From Chondrosia reniformis (Eukaryota > Porifera > Demospongiae > Chondrillida > Chondrillidae): a stretch of DNA of 64,000 nt. A program made the translations under genes and the position numbers. The stretch is from contig OX359193.1 of NCBI GenBank assembly GCA_947172415.1, positions 3,838,501-3,902,500 of the forward strand, given 5' to 3'. A model generated the notes under the pieces. The model worked only from the letters and a program-made list of their open reading frames with translations, made no database searches and had not been told where the DNA came from. Below are positions 10,077-21,797 of the stretch, piece after piece (position 1 is the stretch's first letter; each line of letters starts with the position of its first letter).

Positions 10077-11057
10077 TCAGAGGCTAATCACGTTCTCTTG
10101 AAGTGTCTGAGGAGCCTGTTCCTCAGGTAAGGTCTGGTGTAATCCAGGATAATTTATTCTTTCATACACGAATAGTTTTCCAGGGAACATGTTTGTCAAG
10201 CAGTCTTTCAAGAAAGATTGAAAGACATCCAACTTGTCATCAGGTGAGTCGAAGGTGTCAATAATGGACGATGGACATTTTTCCAGATCATGACAAAAGT
10301 CTAGTTCATCAAACTTACTAATATTTCTTTGCAAGTTAAAGCTGCCTTAGTTTTTAAACTTTTCCACGAAAGGCGGAGACAGATCATCATGTGGTCAGCA
10401 ATTGCAATATCAGATACACCTGCACATTCAATTAGTCCTTGATCAGATACAAGGAAGATGTCCAGTAGAGAACTAGTTGTACTAGTGATGCATGTGGGTA
10501 AGTTGATAGGTTGGTATAGACTATGGGAGTTTATAAAATTAAGAAGTTTATCCTTGAAGGATGGTTACCATTGGATAGATTGATGTTTAAATCCCTGCAG
10601 ACGACTACATTCTTCTTATGAGAGAGAGCAGTCTCAACCTCAGAGAAAAAGAGATGGGTGGACTACTAGGAGGACGATAGCAACAACCTAAGAGAAGGAT
10701 GGAAGGGAAGGTCTTGTGGGAAACCTCTAACCAGATGGATTCAGTAGAGGTGTTTAGCCCATTGGAGGCAGAGAATGTTTTAGTACATAGATAATCACGT
10801 GCAAAGACAGCAACACCACCACCCTGACGATTGTGGTCTTTCCTGTGGACAGAATATCCCTCAATCAGAACTTGGTCATTCAAGATTGTGTAGTCAAGCC
10901 AAGTCTCAAATAATGCAATGATGTCTGGTTCTGATTGCACAGCAAAGTGTCTAAGTTCATCAGTGTGATGGAGCAGACTACGGATATTAAGATGAACTAT
11001 CTGAAATTTGCTGTTACTAATGTTTCTAGAGGTAACACGTACATCCATAGTAGGCAT
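10077..11057 (-). pseudogene. APE-type endonuclease of the CR1-like LINE
   Basis: 10605-11057 encodes FQIVHLNIRSLLHHTDEL, IIALFETWLDYTI with the catalytic-type glutamate, HRKDHNRQGGGVAVFARDYL and CCYRPPSSP. After a frame change near 10620 the reading continues with DLNINLSNG (glycine before D replaced by R) and later IADHMMI, the usual end of the domain. 10077-10334 holds the link to the RT. The nuclease would nick the target for target-primed reverse transcription. The frameshifts make it inactive as it stands. Confidence 0.8.
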
Positions 11058-11404
11058 AGATTGAGAAGCAACACAGGAAGAAATACTTGAGTTAACAATA
11101 AAAGACTCAGAGTGAGAAGTTTGCGAACGGACCCTGCCAGCCTCGAAAGGGAGTTATCAAGACAGTTTAATTTCTGGTCAGTGGTGAGGTCTTTGAGTAA
11201 GGAATGAGGTAGATAAGACTGCAAACATGCACAAAATACCCACTCACAATCACTTAAGCTTCTGAATTCTTTGTAAGACAGGGCACTGCAACTCAGGTGT
11301 GTCCATTTCCTACACTTTGTACACTCGATACTATTCTCAGAATTGCAATTCCCTTTAGAACTTGAAACACAGGAGAAATGGCACTTAGGTCCAGGGTGTT
11401 TCAA
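10997..11404 (-). pseudogene. PHD-like finger segment of the CR1-like LINE
   Basis: The minus-strand frame starts MKHPGPKCHFSC and continues with IECTKCRKWTHLSCSALSY and DCEWVFCAC. The spacing of cysteines and one histidine (C..C..C..C....H..C..C..C) fits a PHD/RING-type zinc finger, as found in the first ORF or N-terminal region of CR1-group LINEs. The following frame is low in recognisable motifs. The ATG at 11404 is a plausible start. Confidence 0.6.
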
Positions 11405-11589
11405 TATTGCCAGAAGGCATTTGAAGGAGAGATTAGTAGGGATTTACATCCGATGAAATGATATCCCCGGGTTGCAGTGGTCCTTAATAAAACAGCACAC
11501 CATTCCGACTTAGTTGGCTTGAAGGCCGGAGCAAAAAGCACTTCACTGGAAACCATGAAGTTGATGTAGTCTATTCTAGGCTGTTTTAC

Positions 11590-13543
11590 TTAAAAAGGTT
11601 GGTTGATAGACAGATAAACCCAATTACTTTGAGAACAATGGAACTCTTTGCTGCCACCATGTTTCAAAACCTCAATATATATTAATGAATAAGCAGCGCA
11701 AGATTGGGATCCTGCAAACATTGCCACACATTTCACTTGTGCGCACCATTCCTGTACCTTCTCGTCAATGCATCTGTTTTGAAAGTCTGTAGATCCCAAG
11801 GGGATTCCCAGATGCATGCTTCCCTCATGGGTGACACGGAGTCCTGTGCCCTCAAACACTTCAAGAGCTTTTCCCTTGAAACCTTGCTTGACCACAACAG
11901 ATGATTTGGATGCCTTTGGACAGTAGCCGAATTGAGGACCATCATGAAAACAATTCCCACCAGCTGAAGCATTGTCTGCATACCAAACCTGGATGGTGTC
12001 GTTGGCACATTTCTTCATTAGGGGGCAATAGCAAGGGCGTACATCGCAATCGCAAGTGGATTCCCTTGTGTGGTACCCTGGTCTGCAATCAGAGTCTTAC
12101 CCCGGATGAAGAGCTTTGGCTGACTCCAATACGTGTTGATCAGGACTGGCGCAATCGATGGGCAGCTGTGAAGAATGTTTTGAAGGGCCACTTTCCTGTT
12201 CACAGAGTTGAATGCATTCTCAGCATCAACAAGTATAACAGCTTCCATGTGATCCTCTTCAAATACAGCATGCATGGCCAAGCTTGCAACCTCAACTCCA
12301 TTCTCGTACCCCACATACATCTGCAATGGGCCAACAACCCGTTGGACATCTTCCTTGACAATCCTCAGAATAAATCTTCCTAGGATTCTCTTTGAAACCC
12401 CTCCCACTCCAATTGGACGAATTCCAGGCATCTTGTCTAAGGCAATGAGTCTGCATGCGTTCAACGCTTCTAGGCCTGAAGGATCAACATAACATGTGGC
12501 AATACGTCTGGCTGTATACGCAAGGTTGCACAGTTGGAGTGATGCTTCCTTAAAGGAGCAGCACATCTGTCTCCAATCCTCAGCATCTAGCCCAGAAGGA
12601 CCAGCTAAACCCTTATGTTGGGTGCGATGTACTTGATTACAGACCCATCCAATGCGTTAAAGATAACAGGGTGGAAAGGGATTTCCCTTCACTCTTGGAA
12701 ACAACGGCAGATGGATTGAAATCACTTCCCTTCGGAAGCTTACTACATAGTTCTACAAAGACTGTCTTGTTATCCCAATCAGGAAGGACAAGATCTGGAG
12801 AAAGGGAACCTCCTGAAGGCTTGAGCGACAGTAACTGGAGGGCATCTCTCAACCTTCCTTGAAATATTAAACTTGTGAAATGGCGTACCACATCATCATC
12901 CTTCTTGCAGGAAGCATCCACTGCCCACTGCTGTAGTACCTTTGCTTCATTGAGTAAGTCCGCTATCTGTGCTTTCTTCGACATGTCAATTCTTCTTTCA
13001 AGGCATTTCTTCACATCACTTGTCTTTATTCTGGATTGGACTTCTGCAGCAACAAGGACGGCATGAACATTACCGTTTGAAGAGCGACTAATTCCAAGCC
13101 GGCAACCTTGTTGTAAGCCTTGAACGAAGTCGCAACTTCACCTACAAAGATCTTCCCAATTCTGCTAGATGGAATACTAAAGAGATACCTTCTTCAACAC
13201 ACAATTTCTTCATACACTGCAATGATCACTCCAACTACCGACTTGGGCTCTGCATCCCCCCATTGGAAACGTGGTGTGGAGGGCAAAGTATCCTCCTGGA
13301 TATTGGAACACCCTCTTGGCAACGATGCATCAGCATTGATATCGACTCGGGAGAAGATATAATAAGCACCGAAGAGATGGCATCAACAGTTGTCAGATTC
13401 TGGCATTTACCAATTTTACTTGGGCGGCAATGAGCGCAACGATTTCCTGCTCTAACGCACCTACAGTGTACACATCTGCTGGTGTAAATGCACGAACAGC
13501 AAGACATTGTACAGGGATCACGACCACTACAACTTCGAATCAC
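11590..13543 (-). pseudogene. R2-like LINE remnant A (minus strand)
   Basis: 13543-13235 gives a cysteine-rich knuckle (CVHCRCVRAGNRCAHCRP then GKCQN). 13014-12637 gives a helical linker. 12566-12018 gives RT blocks: MPGIRPIGVGGVSKRILGR, AVILVDAENAFNSVNR (motif A) and GTTQGNPLAIAMYALAI (motif B). 12018-11590 gives VWYADNASAGG, where the catalytic YADD has become YADN, then GIPLGS. Motif B has N for the usual D in QGDP. No APE domain is seen, in line with an R2-like plan, but the clade is a guess. Catalytic loss and frame breaks mark it as dead. Confidence 0.75.
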
Positions 13544-13572
13544 AGAATAATAGATAATTTTGTACTCTAATT

Positions 13573-13725
<153 letters not shown>

Positions 13726-13739
13726 ATAATTGCTATTGA

Positions 13740-15365
13740 TACCATTGTCTCTAGGGTTTCCAGCAAGCTAGAAGAGCGGACTACAGGGGAGCTGTCAGGC
13801 TGGTGAGCTCTGAGGATATTGTTGCAGATCATTCTGAGGCAACTTTGGAAGCCTTGAGGGAGAAGCACCCCCACCTCACCGTGACTCCTCCATGCCCAAG
13901 GTAGCCTGCACGGCTGCATTGCCGTTCTCCTTAGAGGCAGAGATCATCTCAAAGACGATTATGTCTTTTCCAAATGGTTCAAGTGGCGGGAAGGATGGCC
14001 TCTTATCTCAACATTTGAAGGATCTTACAGGTCCTTCAGCTGGTGACGGTGTAGTGCAACTTATGAAGGCCCTGGAGGGCCTCATTAGTCTAATCCTAAA
14101 GGGAAGAACACCATCTGAAATCAGACCTATACTGTTTGGAGCTTCTTGATACCCCTGAAGAAGAAGTGCGGAGGCAATAGCCGTTGGGTGTACTTTTAGG
14201 AGACTAGCATCCAAATATGCCATTTTCCATGCCCTTGGTACCATCCCGCATCTACTGGCTCCTCACCAGACGGGCTTTGGAGTGCCCGGTGGAGTTGAGG
14301 CAGCTGTTCATGCCCACAGAGTGTATTTGAACAATCTCACACCGGAGAAAGCAATTTTGAAGGTCGACTTCGAAGATGCATTCAATAGCATAAGGAGGGA
14401 TAAAATCCTAAGTGCAGTTGAAAGGCATATTCCAGATTTACTACATTTCGTACATTCTACCTACTCTAGTCCATCAAATCTCCAATGGGACAGGTACTCT
14501 CAGCAGAGGGCATCCAGCAGGGCGATCCAATCGGTCCTCTGTTGTTCTGCATTACCATTCATGATCTAGTATCCAGCCTGGAGTCGGGGTTTAATGTCTT
14601 CTACCTTGATGACGGCACCATCGGGGGCACTCTGGATTGTGTTGCTGCCGATCTAAGGACGATCCATGAGAAAGGTCAGGAACTTGGTTGACACATCAAT
14701 GTCAGGAAGTCTGAGGTAATAGCCAAAGACATGTCCGCAGTTCAGGAGCTTCTTTCAATTTCCCTGGATTACAACGGATATCTCCAGAGAAAGCAGTTCT
14801 GTTGGGTTCCCCACTGGGAGATGAAGCTATGACTACCATGCTCAAAGCCCAATTGCAACAGTTCAAGTGTGTGGGGGACCGGCTCAGTTACCTTCAATCA
14901 CATGATGCAATCACCATCTTGCATCATTCTTTTGCTGTCTCTATGCTGCTCCACATTCTGCGCACATCCTCCACATTCAAATCCTCTCTGCTGACTTTGT
15001 GGGATAATTTAGTGCTAGCCATCTTTTCCAGGATTACTACCATCAATCTGTGTCCTGAGGATCCATCTTGGATTCAAGCAACCCTCCCTGTCAAGTCTGG
15101 TGGGTTGGGTGTCCGGAGAGCCTCATTCCTTACCCCTTCCGCCTTTTTGGCTTCGGCTGATGGAGCCTCTCTGTTAATGCAGGATTTGCTTCCACCGCAG
15201 CTTTCTAAATCTCCTTATCCCAAGAGGGATTTCACCTTGAATGCCTGGAATCAGGATCTGCCACCGCAAACACCTGTGCCTGCAAGCCTCAGTGGTCAGA
15301 AAGCATGGGAAAAGCCAAGAGTACTTTGGCTCCTGCAGCAGGAGGATATACCTGACCAATGAGAG
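13740..15365 (+). pseudogene. R2-like LINE remnant B (plus strand)
   Basis: Plus-strand frames give YRGAVRLVSSEDIVADHSE near 13775, then GSSGGKDGLLSQHLKDLTG (about 13980), IRPILFGAS, LKVDFEDAFNSIRRDK (motif A, about 14360), AEGIQQGDPIGPLLFCITIH (motif B, about 14500), FNVFYLDDGTIGG (motif C, YLDD intact) and, from 14802, MGSPLGDEAMTTML through LPVKSGGLGVRRAS. The last is the C-terminal region of the same polymerase. At least four frameshifts and several stops break it. It resembles remnant A in layout but not closely in sequence, so the two are different subfamilies. The 3' end abuts the DIRS-like remnant near 15365. Confidence 0.78.
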
Positions 15366-18300
15366 TGCATAATGCTCCACCAGGCTAGATCACTTCTTGC
15401 TGCACAATTGAAGCGTTGTGTTTGCCCTGGCTGCATAGTGTTTGACAAAGGGAATACATTATTGAGAAAGGCTTTGCCTAGGGGAAAAACATGGCAAGCA
15501 TGCACTAAATACCCTAACAATGACTGCAGCTGGTGCATGTCCTGAATGCACTTGGTCCTCCTTCATGTATTCAGCAGGGATCTGAGAGCAGCCATCTTAT
15601 CCTCAGGTAGTTTGCGGGACATGTTGATTGAATTGGGTTCAATGCCTAGGAAGGTCAACATTATGACAGGACCTTCCAGTTTGTCCTCAGCAATAGGCAC
15701 CCCCAGCTCTTTTCATACTTGTGATGTGATATTCAGTGCATGGCGACACTCAGTAGAATCTGGTGGTCCCAGTATTAAAAAATCATTTTAGTAATAGATG
15801 ATGTAAAACACACCTCTAGACCTCAGAATCCATTCCAATGCCTCAGCCAATGCATTAAATATGGCAGATGCTAGGCCGAATGGCAATTGGCAATCAAAAT
15901 AAACTGAGTCCTGCCAGGAAATCCCAAAGAAGCGATGGTCCTCAGGATGAACTGGGACCATCCCGTATGCCTCCCGGAGGTCAATTTTAGCCAGCAGAGA
16001 TCTCTTACCCAGAAAGTGTATGAGCAAAGCGCCATCATCTAGGGAGGAGTAGGAAACATGCATTAATTCTCAGTGAAGGTTGTTGTTAATGCTTGGGAGA
16101 GGATAGATCCAATGACCCTACCCTTTCCAGGGGTTTTCTTTGGAATAACTGCCATGTCGCTAGTGATACATTGGAGCACTCTTTGGGAGGTAATGGACCC
16201 AATATATGGCCCTCTCTGGTTTGAACTCCCAGATGACATCTCCTTTGTTCTGTGAGGACAGGCAATTTCCCCTTGATGAACCGCATTCTGGCTTAGATAC
16301 CAAGCCAATGCGAAAGCCCTCCTGAATACCTGCAATCAGGCATTGTGTCCACTGCCTGTCGGGATGGATATCAGAGCACCAAACACAGAGACTGGGGGGC
16401 GCCATGCCCCTGCTCTTTGTGCTCTGACCCTAAAGTCTGCAGTTGGCAGAACTGCTTAGCCAGGATGGGTGTCAACATTGTGTATGGCAGGGTTGGGCCT
16501 ACCTCAAGGGTCGAGGAGCCTATAAATGCCAACTAAAGGAGGATATTGAACACCTCTGAGGTGATCCTGTACCCTATAGCTATAAGGGGTGTAGACTATA
16601 TTATATATGTACCTCTAGGTTGCCACTGTGATCACATACACAGTGCACTCCGCTTAATCTGCCGCAATTGGTTCAGGCAATTTTATGGCGGATTAATGTG
16701 TTGGTGGATTATACAATATGGAGACCAGTTTATCACATTTGTTTCTTAAGTACAATAAAGATGTCTCTTTAGAATATCCTCGAGGATTCTCCTGGTGATT
16801 TTTAAGTTCCAAATTTGTGTGAAATGATCAGTGATCTTGTCTTGAGTGGCCTTCGTATTCTTATCCTTGTAGTCACAAATTTCTTTCTTCTTTGCAATAG
16901 ATAAATTAGTCCTTGAACATTTTGAGGCCATAACTGTAGCAAATCCTGAGGTGTTACGTAAACAACTAGAGCGTTATGTAAACAACTGAAGTGTTATGTA
17001 AATGACTGAAGAGTGTTAAAGCGGTCATGGGGATAAAGTGTTATGTAAACAATATATTATGTGGATTTGATGTCAAAACACTATGGTGGATTTATGGGTT
17101 ACTGGCAGATCTATATAGTTTTGTAATACAAATGAATTTGTGCAGGAGAAGGTCGGCGGATTGTGTGGTTTGGCGGATGAAGTGATGGTGGATTAGACGA
17201 AGTGCACTGTACACTAGTATTAGATATATATATATATATAACAAAGATATGTTTGTAATATATCCTCATGATTAATCTTGCCTTATAACCAAAAAGCAGG
17301 ATAATAGACATTGGCTGAAATTAGACTGTAAATATCAATCAGATAGACATGTAGAACACTGTATATATTGAAATCATTAGCTAGCGTTTCAATTCTATAT
17401 AGGCAAGTGGCAGCGATGGGTTGGTAGCTATATAGGTTGTCCTTTTGGTATGCCTTGCGGGATTCAGAGTCTGTCTGTCCCCTGCGCTTCACTGGAAAAA
17501 GAATAGGGGAGCTCTTGGCGGGATGTCCTGGTGCAGTGCACACCAGGCACTCATGAGCATAATGACAAGAGTCATCCTGATATTCAAATCTGTTCCTGCA
17601 ATGGCATACATTCTTATGTACTGTACTCCTTCTGCAAAGAGAGCGTTTCCTGCGGGAAGCTATAGAGTCTTAGCCTAGACTGGTGGTAGCCTCAGCTGGA
17701 CTTACAGTTGACTGGACATTTTGGTCCTCAGCAATGGAAACCAGCCATATGTCTGGTTCCCTGCAAGATCCCATCTGAGGGGTGGTGGTACAGATGTTGC
17801 CTATTTGAAGGCACGGTCATACCAGAGCCATACCTTTCCTCAGATTTCTTTGGCCAATCTGAATATGATGTTTGCATAAGTTATTAACTGAGGACCTCTC
17901 TCCGAGTTACAATGGGTGGCCACTGCAGCAAAGGTAGCATCCACTCCAATGGAGTATCAATTGGGCGGCTCTTGGTCTTGGCTGAGTCCTCTTTCCCCTC
18001 CTGCATTTTATCAAAACATTTGCACAAGAGATTCTGGCAGTAGGTCCCCCATGTCAACAAACCTCCAACCTGAATGTTCTTGAGAATCTGACTTGGGATA
18101 GGTGGGAGGGTAGGGTTGGGGACCCTGTCATAACCGTTGATGATACTGCTGTGACATCCAAGTTGCCCTGCCTTGGGGGTTGGAACTGTAAGCAAAGGGG
18201 CGCTTATCCTAGGAGTGGAAACGGAAGCTGTTGCCAGCTGGTTGGTACTAATTTTGGTGAATTTTGTTAGCCATAATGGGACTTGCAGGGGCTGTCCTGA
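15296..18300 (-). mobile_element. DIRS-like retroelement remnant
   Basis: On the minus strand a gag-like finger and a polymerase stand in order. 18195-17884 is a possible gag segment. 17680-17445 encodes CRNRFEYQDDSCHYAHECLVC then GHPAKS, a CCCH/CCHC-like finger. 16335-15788 holds RT (VIPKKTPGKGRVIGSI, LAKIDLREAYGMVPVHPEDH, FGLASAIFNALAEALEWIL). The RT continues to about 15540, and 15538-15296 is RNase-H-side sequence (LQSLLGYLVHACHVFPLGK, RSDLAWW). The pattern is that of DIRS-type polymerases. The expected YLDDFLI reads Y-stop-N-D-F-L-I at about 15785, so it is catalytically dead. I saw no tyrosine recombinase and no clear termini. Confidence 0.68.
16340..17280. other. Interval within the DIRS-like region without recognisable coding
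   Basis: Between the RT and finger segments I see only short frames, a TA run at about 17225-17241 and AT-rich sequence with the phrase GTTATGTAAA repeated near 16955-17046. It may be element linker sequence or later insertions. Confidence 0.4.
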
Positions 18301-19186
18301 CAGAGTCCCCTGTGAGCTGGAGATTGTTGCTTCTAAAAAAAGAAATAAAATGGGGGGTTGTCGTGCAAGCCTTATGAGTGCATTGTGGCATGCATATCTA
18401 ATGGTTAACCCTGTCTTTTGCAGTGGTTTGCACGTTAAAGATTTGGTGTGTGGTGCCAGGCAAGCATCCTCCTAGCTGGTTACACCTGCACAGGCCTGCC
18501 GCTGAGGGTCAGCATGGTGGGAGGCATGGCAGTGGGATTAGCATAGAACCAGTAGGCATATATACACGCGATTAAGCCTGCAGCTGAGACCCACTGAGTA
18601 CGTACCTGGAACACCTTAGGGACTAAACAGCTGACAGTTGATTAGCGACCGCTGGACAGATATTGATAGGCACGTTTCCAGCCGCCTGGACGACTTGAAA
18701 GCTTCCTAATATGCAATTCAAGTGGGTCACAGGGACAACGCCAAACTCAACTGCAGAACAGCAAGTATATGGTCACGTAAAGTTAATCTACAAACCTGTT
18801 ACTACGTACCTTGAAGTGCTGAGCTTGAGGACGTTGACATTCCGGGAGTCGACGAACTACTGGTAGGATCCTTTGCCATTGTTCCGAATGTAGGATAACT
18901 AGAGTCGTTCAAAATAAAACTACCAAGGACCTGTATGTGCTGCCGCTCACTTTATGTGCTCAATGCTGACGACTGATACCTGGTTGCATGATTGCTGTTG
19001 CTGGCACTTATACTTCTGTGAGAATAGATAATTGCCCTTACCCCTGCCCACGCTCTGTTCCAAATACCTACCATTAACTACGGTCAACTATGGTAACCTA
19101 AATTTAGCATCATGATGATTCTTTAAATGATTGTGCAACTCATTTTCTGGCAGGGGAGAATGAGACCACTGACCGTAGTACTCTTT
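18300..19186. other. Non-coding interval, nothing recognised
   Basis: No conserved reading frame, RNA gene or clear repeat is visible. The part next to 18300 may be the 5' end of the DIRS-like element. Confidence 0.4.
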
Positions 19187-19997
19187 AAGTAGGAATGGCC
19201 TAAAAGAAATGGCTGCCCTATCCAATGTATTAGCAAGCAACACCTCATAAATCACAAATGAAGCGATTTTCAGTTATATTTGATTATTTGCAGACATAAA
19301 TGCATGCTTTTCTAATGCCAAAACATGTTATGACACTCTACACGCTCTACAGCGTTCAACAAGCCGGCTAATTAGGAATAGGCCCATTCCCAAAATTAAT
19401 TTTTTTTCTTTTTTATTGAATGGACTACCACTAATATGCTAACTTACGTGGACACGTTAAAGTTATAAATCGTCATAAATATTTCCCAACTAGGGAATAG
19501 ACAGCCATAAGTCCGAATGCACTCTACAAGAAGCATGTTAATTGTGAAAGGCGAATATTGTGGTCTTCTCGGATGCCATTTTTAGATAAGCGATCATGGT
19601 TTTCGGCATATTTTTCTTGTCTAAGATGTTGTTTCGAATTTTCGTTAAGAAAACTTACAAATCAATTTAAAACAAGTAATTTTAACAAGATAAAGGGGGA
19701 ATACAAGTAAAAAACATTTAAAAAATAATGTTAGAAGTAGAAATGGCAGTGTTCACTAATACATCTGCAAAAAGTTGTGAAACAAGACAGTGGTTATATG
19801 ATAAGGCTAATTGCATACTGAAATTTAGGTAACCTAACCATACACTTCTGTGTTTGGGCGCACCATTTCCTACTTCAGCTTGTTGCACCCAAACACAGAA
19901 GTGTAAGGTTAAGTTACTTAAATTTCAGTATGTATGATTATTCAATACTCTTTGAAGATGTATTAGTGAACACTGCCATTCCTACTTGTAACATCAT
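19187..19997. repeat. Foldback/MITE-like repeat, copy 1
   Basis: The right half (about 19745-19987) is a hairpin: AATGGCAGTGTTCACTAATA near 19743 is the reverse complement of a segment ending at 19980, with at least 25 perfect terminal pairs and long imperfect arms inside. The left half (19187-19740) is a block also found at 37640-38065 joined to 43152-43280, with its last part also near 63580-63750. No coding potential is seen. The terminal GGCAGTG...CACTGCC recurs in all copies. Outer boundaries are approximate. Confidence 0.8.
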
Positions 19998-20424
19998 TGG
20001 GGCACCGCAGGCGCCCCCATATTGTTTTCAGAAACTATGTTAACGTATGGCTTCCTGTTCGTAACCTTGTATATATATGTATATATAGTACTAGCTACAC
20101 ATGCAGTGCAAGTTACAAATTTAAAGAGATCCAAGTGACCCCTAGGATAATCAGTATTTTAAACAGTACAAGACTTTAGTCACACTAGTACTGTTGCAGG
20201 CTTTGAAATCCTCAACTACTGCATAGAGAGTAGTAGTTGATACAGATCATCCAATTGCAAGGTAGAACACATGGCCTACCAATTACCTTTTCACACCTTA
20301 GTATAGACTGAAGATGATGCATCTGCATGCCATATATCAACAAAGGTTCCAGTATTAAAGGGGTCTCAGCTAATAACCACAGCAGATTTGATTTGCCTTG
20401 TGAGGGAGCTAAGAACACCGACGG

Positions 20425-21180
20425 TTGGTTGCATGCATTCGCATAATCAACAGGGTTAGAGATCATTTTGTAACTTGTACACAAGGACAAAAAAGGCCAA
20501 GGCCTTTATATATGTATGTTATGTCAGTTATTGGAGTTTTTGCAGATGATTTGACTATAATATCTAACCATTCTAAGGAGCACCAATCCATTCTATACCT
20601 TCTCTAGATCTGTCAGGTTGCAAAAAGATTTGGATCTCCATCTTAATCCATCTAAATGCATCACTTACTACTTTACAGTAGAGCAGCTAGATAAGACACA
20701 AATATTCAAGTGGGCAACAAAAGCAATGTACTAAAAACATTACTTCAAAAAGTATAGTTTCTTGTATAAGGTGCTCATTGTCACACAAAATCCCTAGCAG
20801 CTAAAGTGAAGTCAATCCTATATCCACCAATGGAGACTAACAGCATATAATGTTATATAGAGTGGTCCTGCGGAACTACAGTGTACTTATTGCCATCTAT
20901 ATACATTACATTTCATTTGGTGATTAGTGAGCTAAAATATTTATTATCCAATTTTTATGGAATCTGTCAAGTAATTCATTGTCTCTATTGCTATGATTGA
21001 GAGCGAACAACCACTAAACATGCAAGAAGTAGCAGTGAGAGTCAAATCTCTCTTAGGAAAAGCATAATTTGGATTGGGATTCCTACCTGGTTTCACTTGT
21101 TAGCTGGCAATCTAAGATGCTTTCTCCCTTGAAAAAGAGTCACACACAGGTGGCAGGACTCATCATGGGAATGACCTCTG
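20425..21180 (+). pseudogene. Short RT-like remnant
   Basis: The plus frame near 20520 reads VIGVFADDLTIISNHSKEHQ, which looks like RT motif C (FADD) of a LINE, followed in broken frames by DLHLNPSKC-like sequence and by LLGKA further on. Motifs A and B are not found. It may be a scrap of a larger element lying up to 21180. Low-confidence call. Confidence 0.35.
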
Positions 21181-21797
21181 GTTAATTCACATTAGTTTTA
21201 AAAGCGATAACAGAAACATATGTACATACCTACTTACAGTGACTGACAACTACACATTAACATTAATTTTGATTTATACAAGTTTTACAAAAGTTGAACT
21301 ACTAAACTAAGTATCTGTCATTTTTTATTCAAGTTGACGTATAAATGGCTAATTTACTATAAAGTATCAGTAACAGATGGCAGTTTTAACTACATTTTGA
21401 AACTACTTTGACGTTGTCTGAGAAGACTTGAACATAACTGTGTAAAGTTTCATGCGTTGAAGGTATATTTGAAGAACTAGGAAATAAAGAGAAGAGACAT
21501 AACAGAAACATTCAAGAAGCACACAACAAAATTCAGATTCAAATAAAATGGTTATGTACGTATATACAAGTAACAGATGTACCTGTAACCAAACTAAAAG
21601 CCTCAGCTTTAATTTCTTTATAATACAATAGGTCACCTGTCTAAAAGATCCCTATACACAATGGTTTAAACAATGTGTACTGAAACTCACTTCAGTTTTT
21701 GAGAGAGTAATATTATCTCCAGTACCACATTTCTTAAACACATCTACATATACATATAAACAATTAGAATTTGTTAAGGGATGAACGTTCAGCACCA

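Larger units (their letters stand above)
8250..11404 (-). mobile_element. CR1-like LINE, nearly full-length but broken
   Basis: Minus-strand segments in order give a PHD-like finger region, an APE endonuclease and a reverse transcriptase, which is the plan of CR1/L2-group LINEs. The frames change several times and I find no poly(A) or simple-repeat 3' tail that fixes the end near 8250. The 5' end is also uncertain. Placement in CR1 rather than another APE-type clade is based on the overall look of the RT and the ORF1-like finger, not on an alignment. Confidence 0.8.

Noticed and set aside
16073-16255. Plus-strand frame over the DIRS-like RT
   Set aside because: It is antisense to recognisable RT blocks on the minus strand.
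19187-19200. AAGTAGGAATGGC at the left of copy 1 as the true element end
   Set aside because: The same phrase occurs inside the hairpin boundary, and copies 4 and 5 do not agree on an outer end, so the terminus cannot be fixed.
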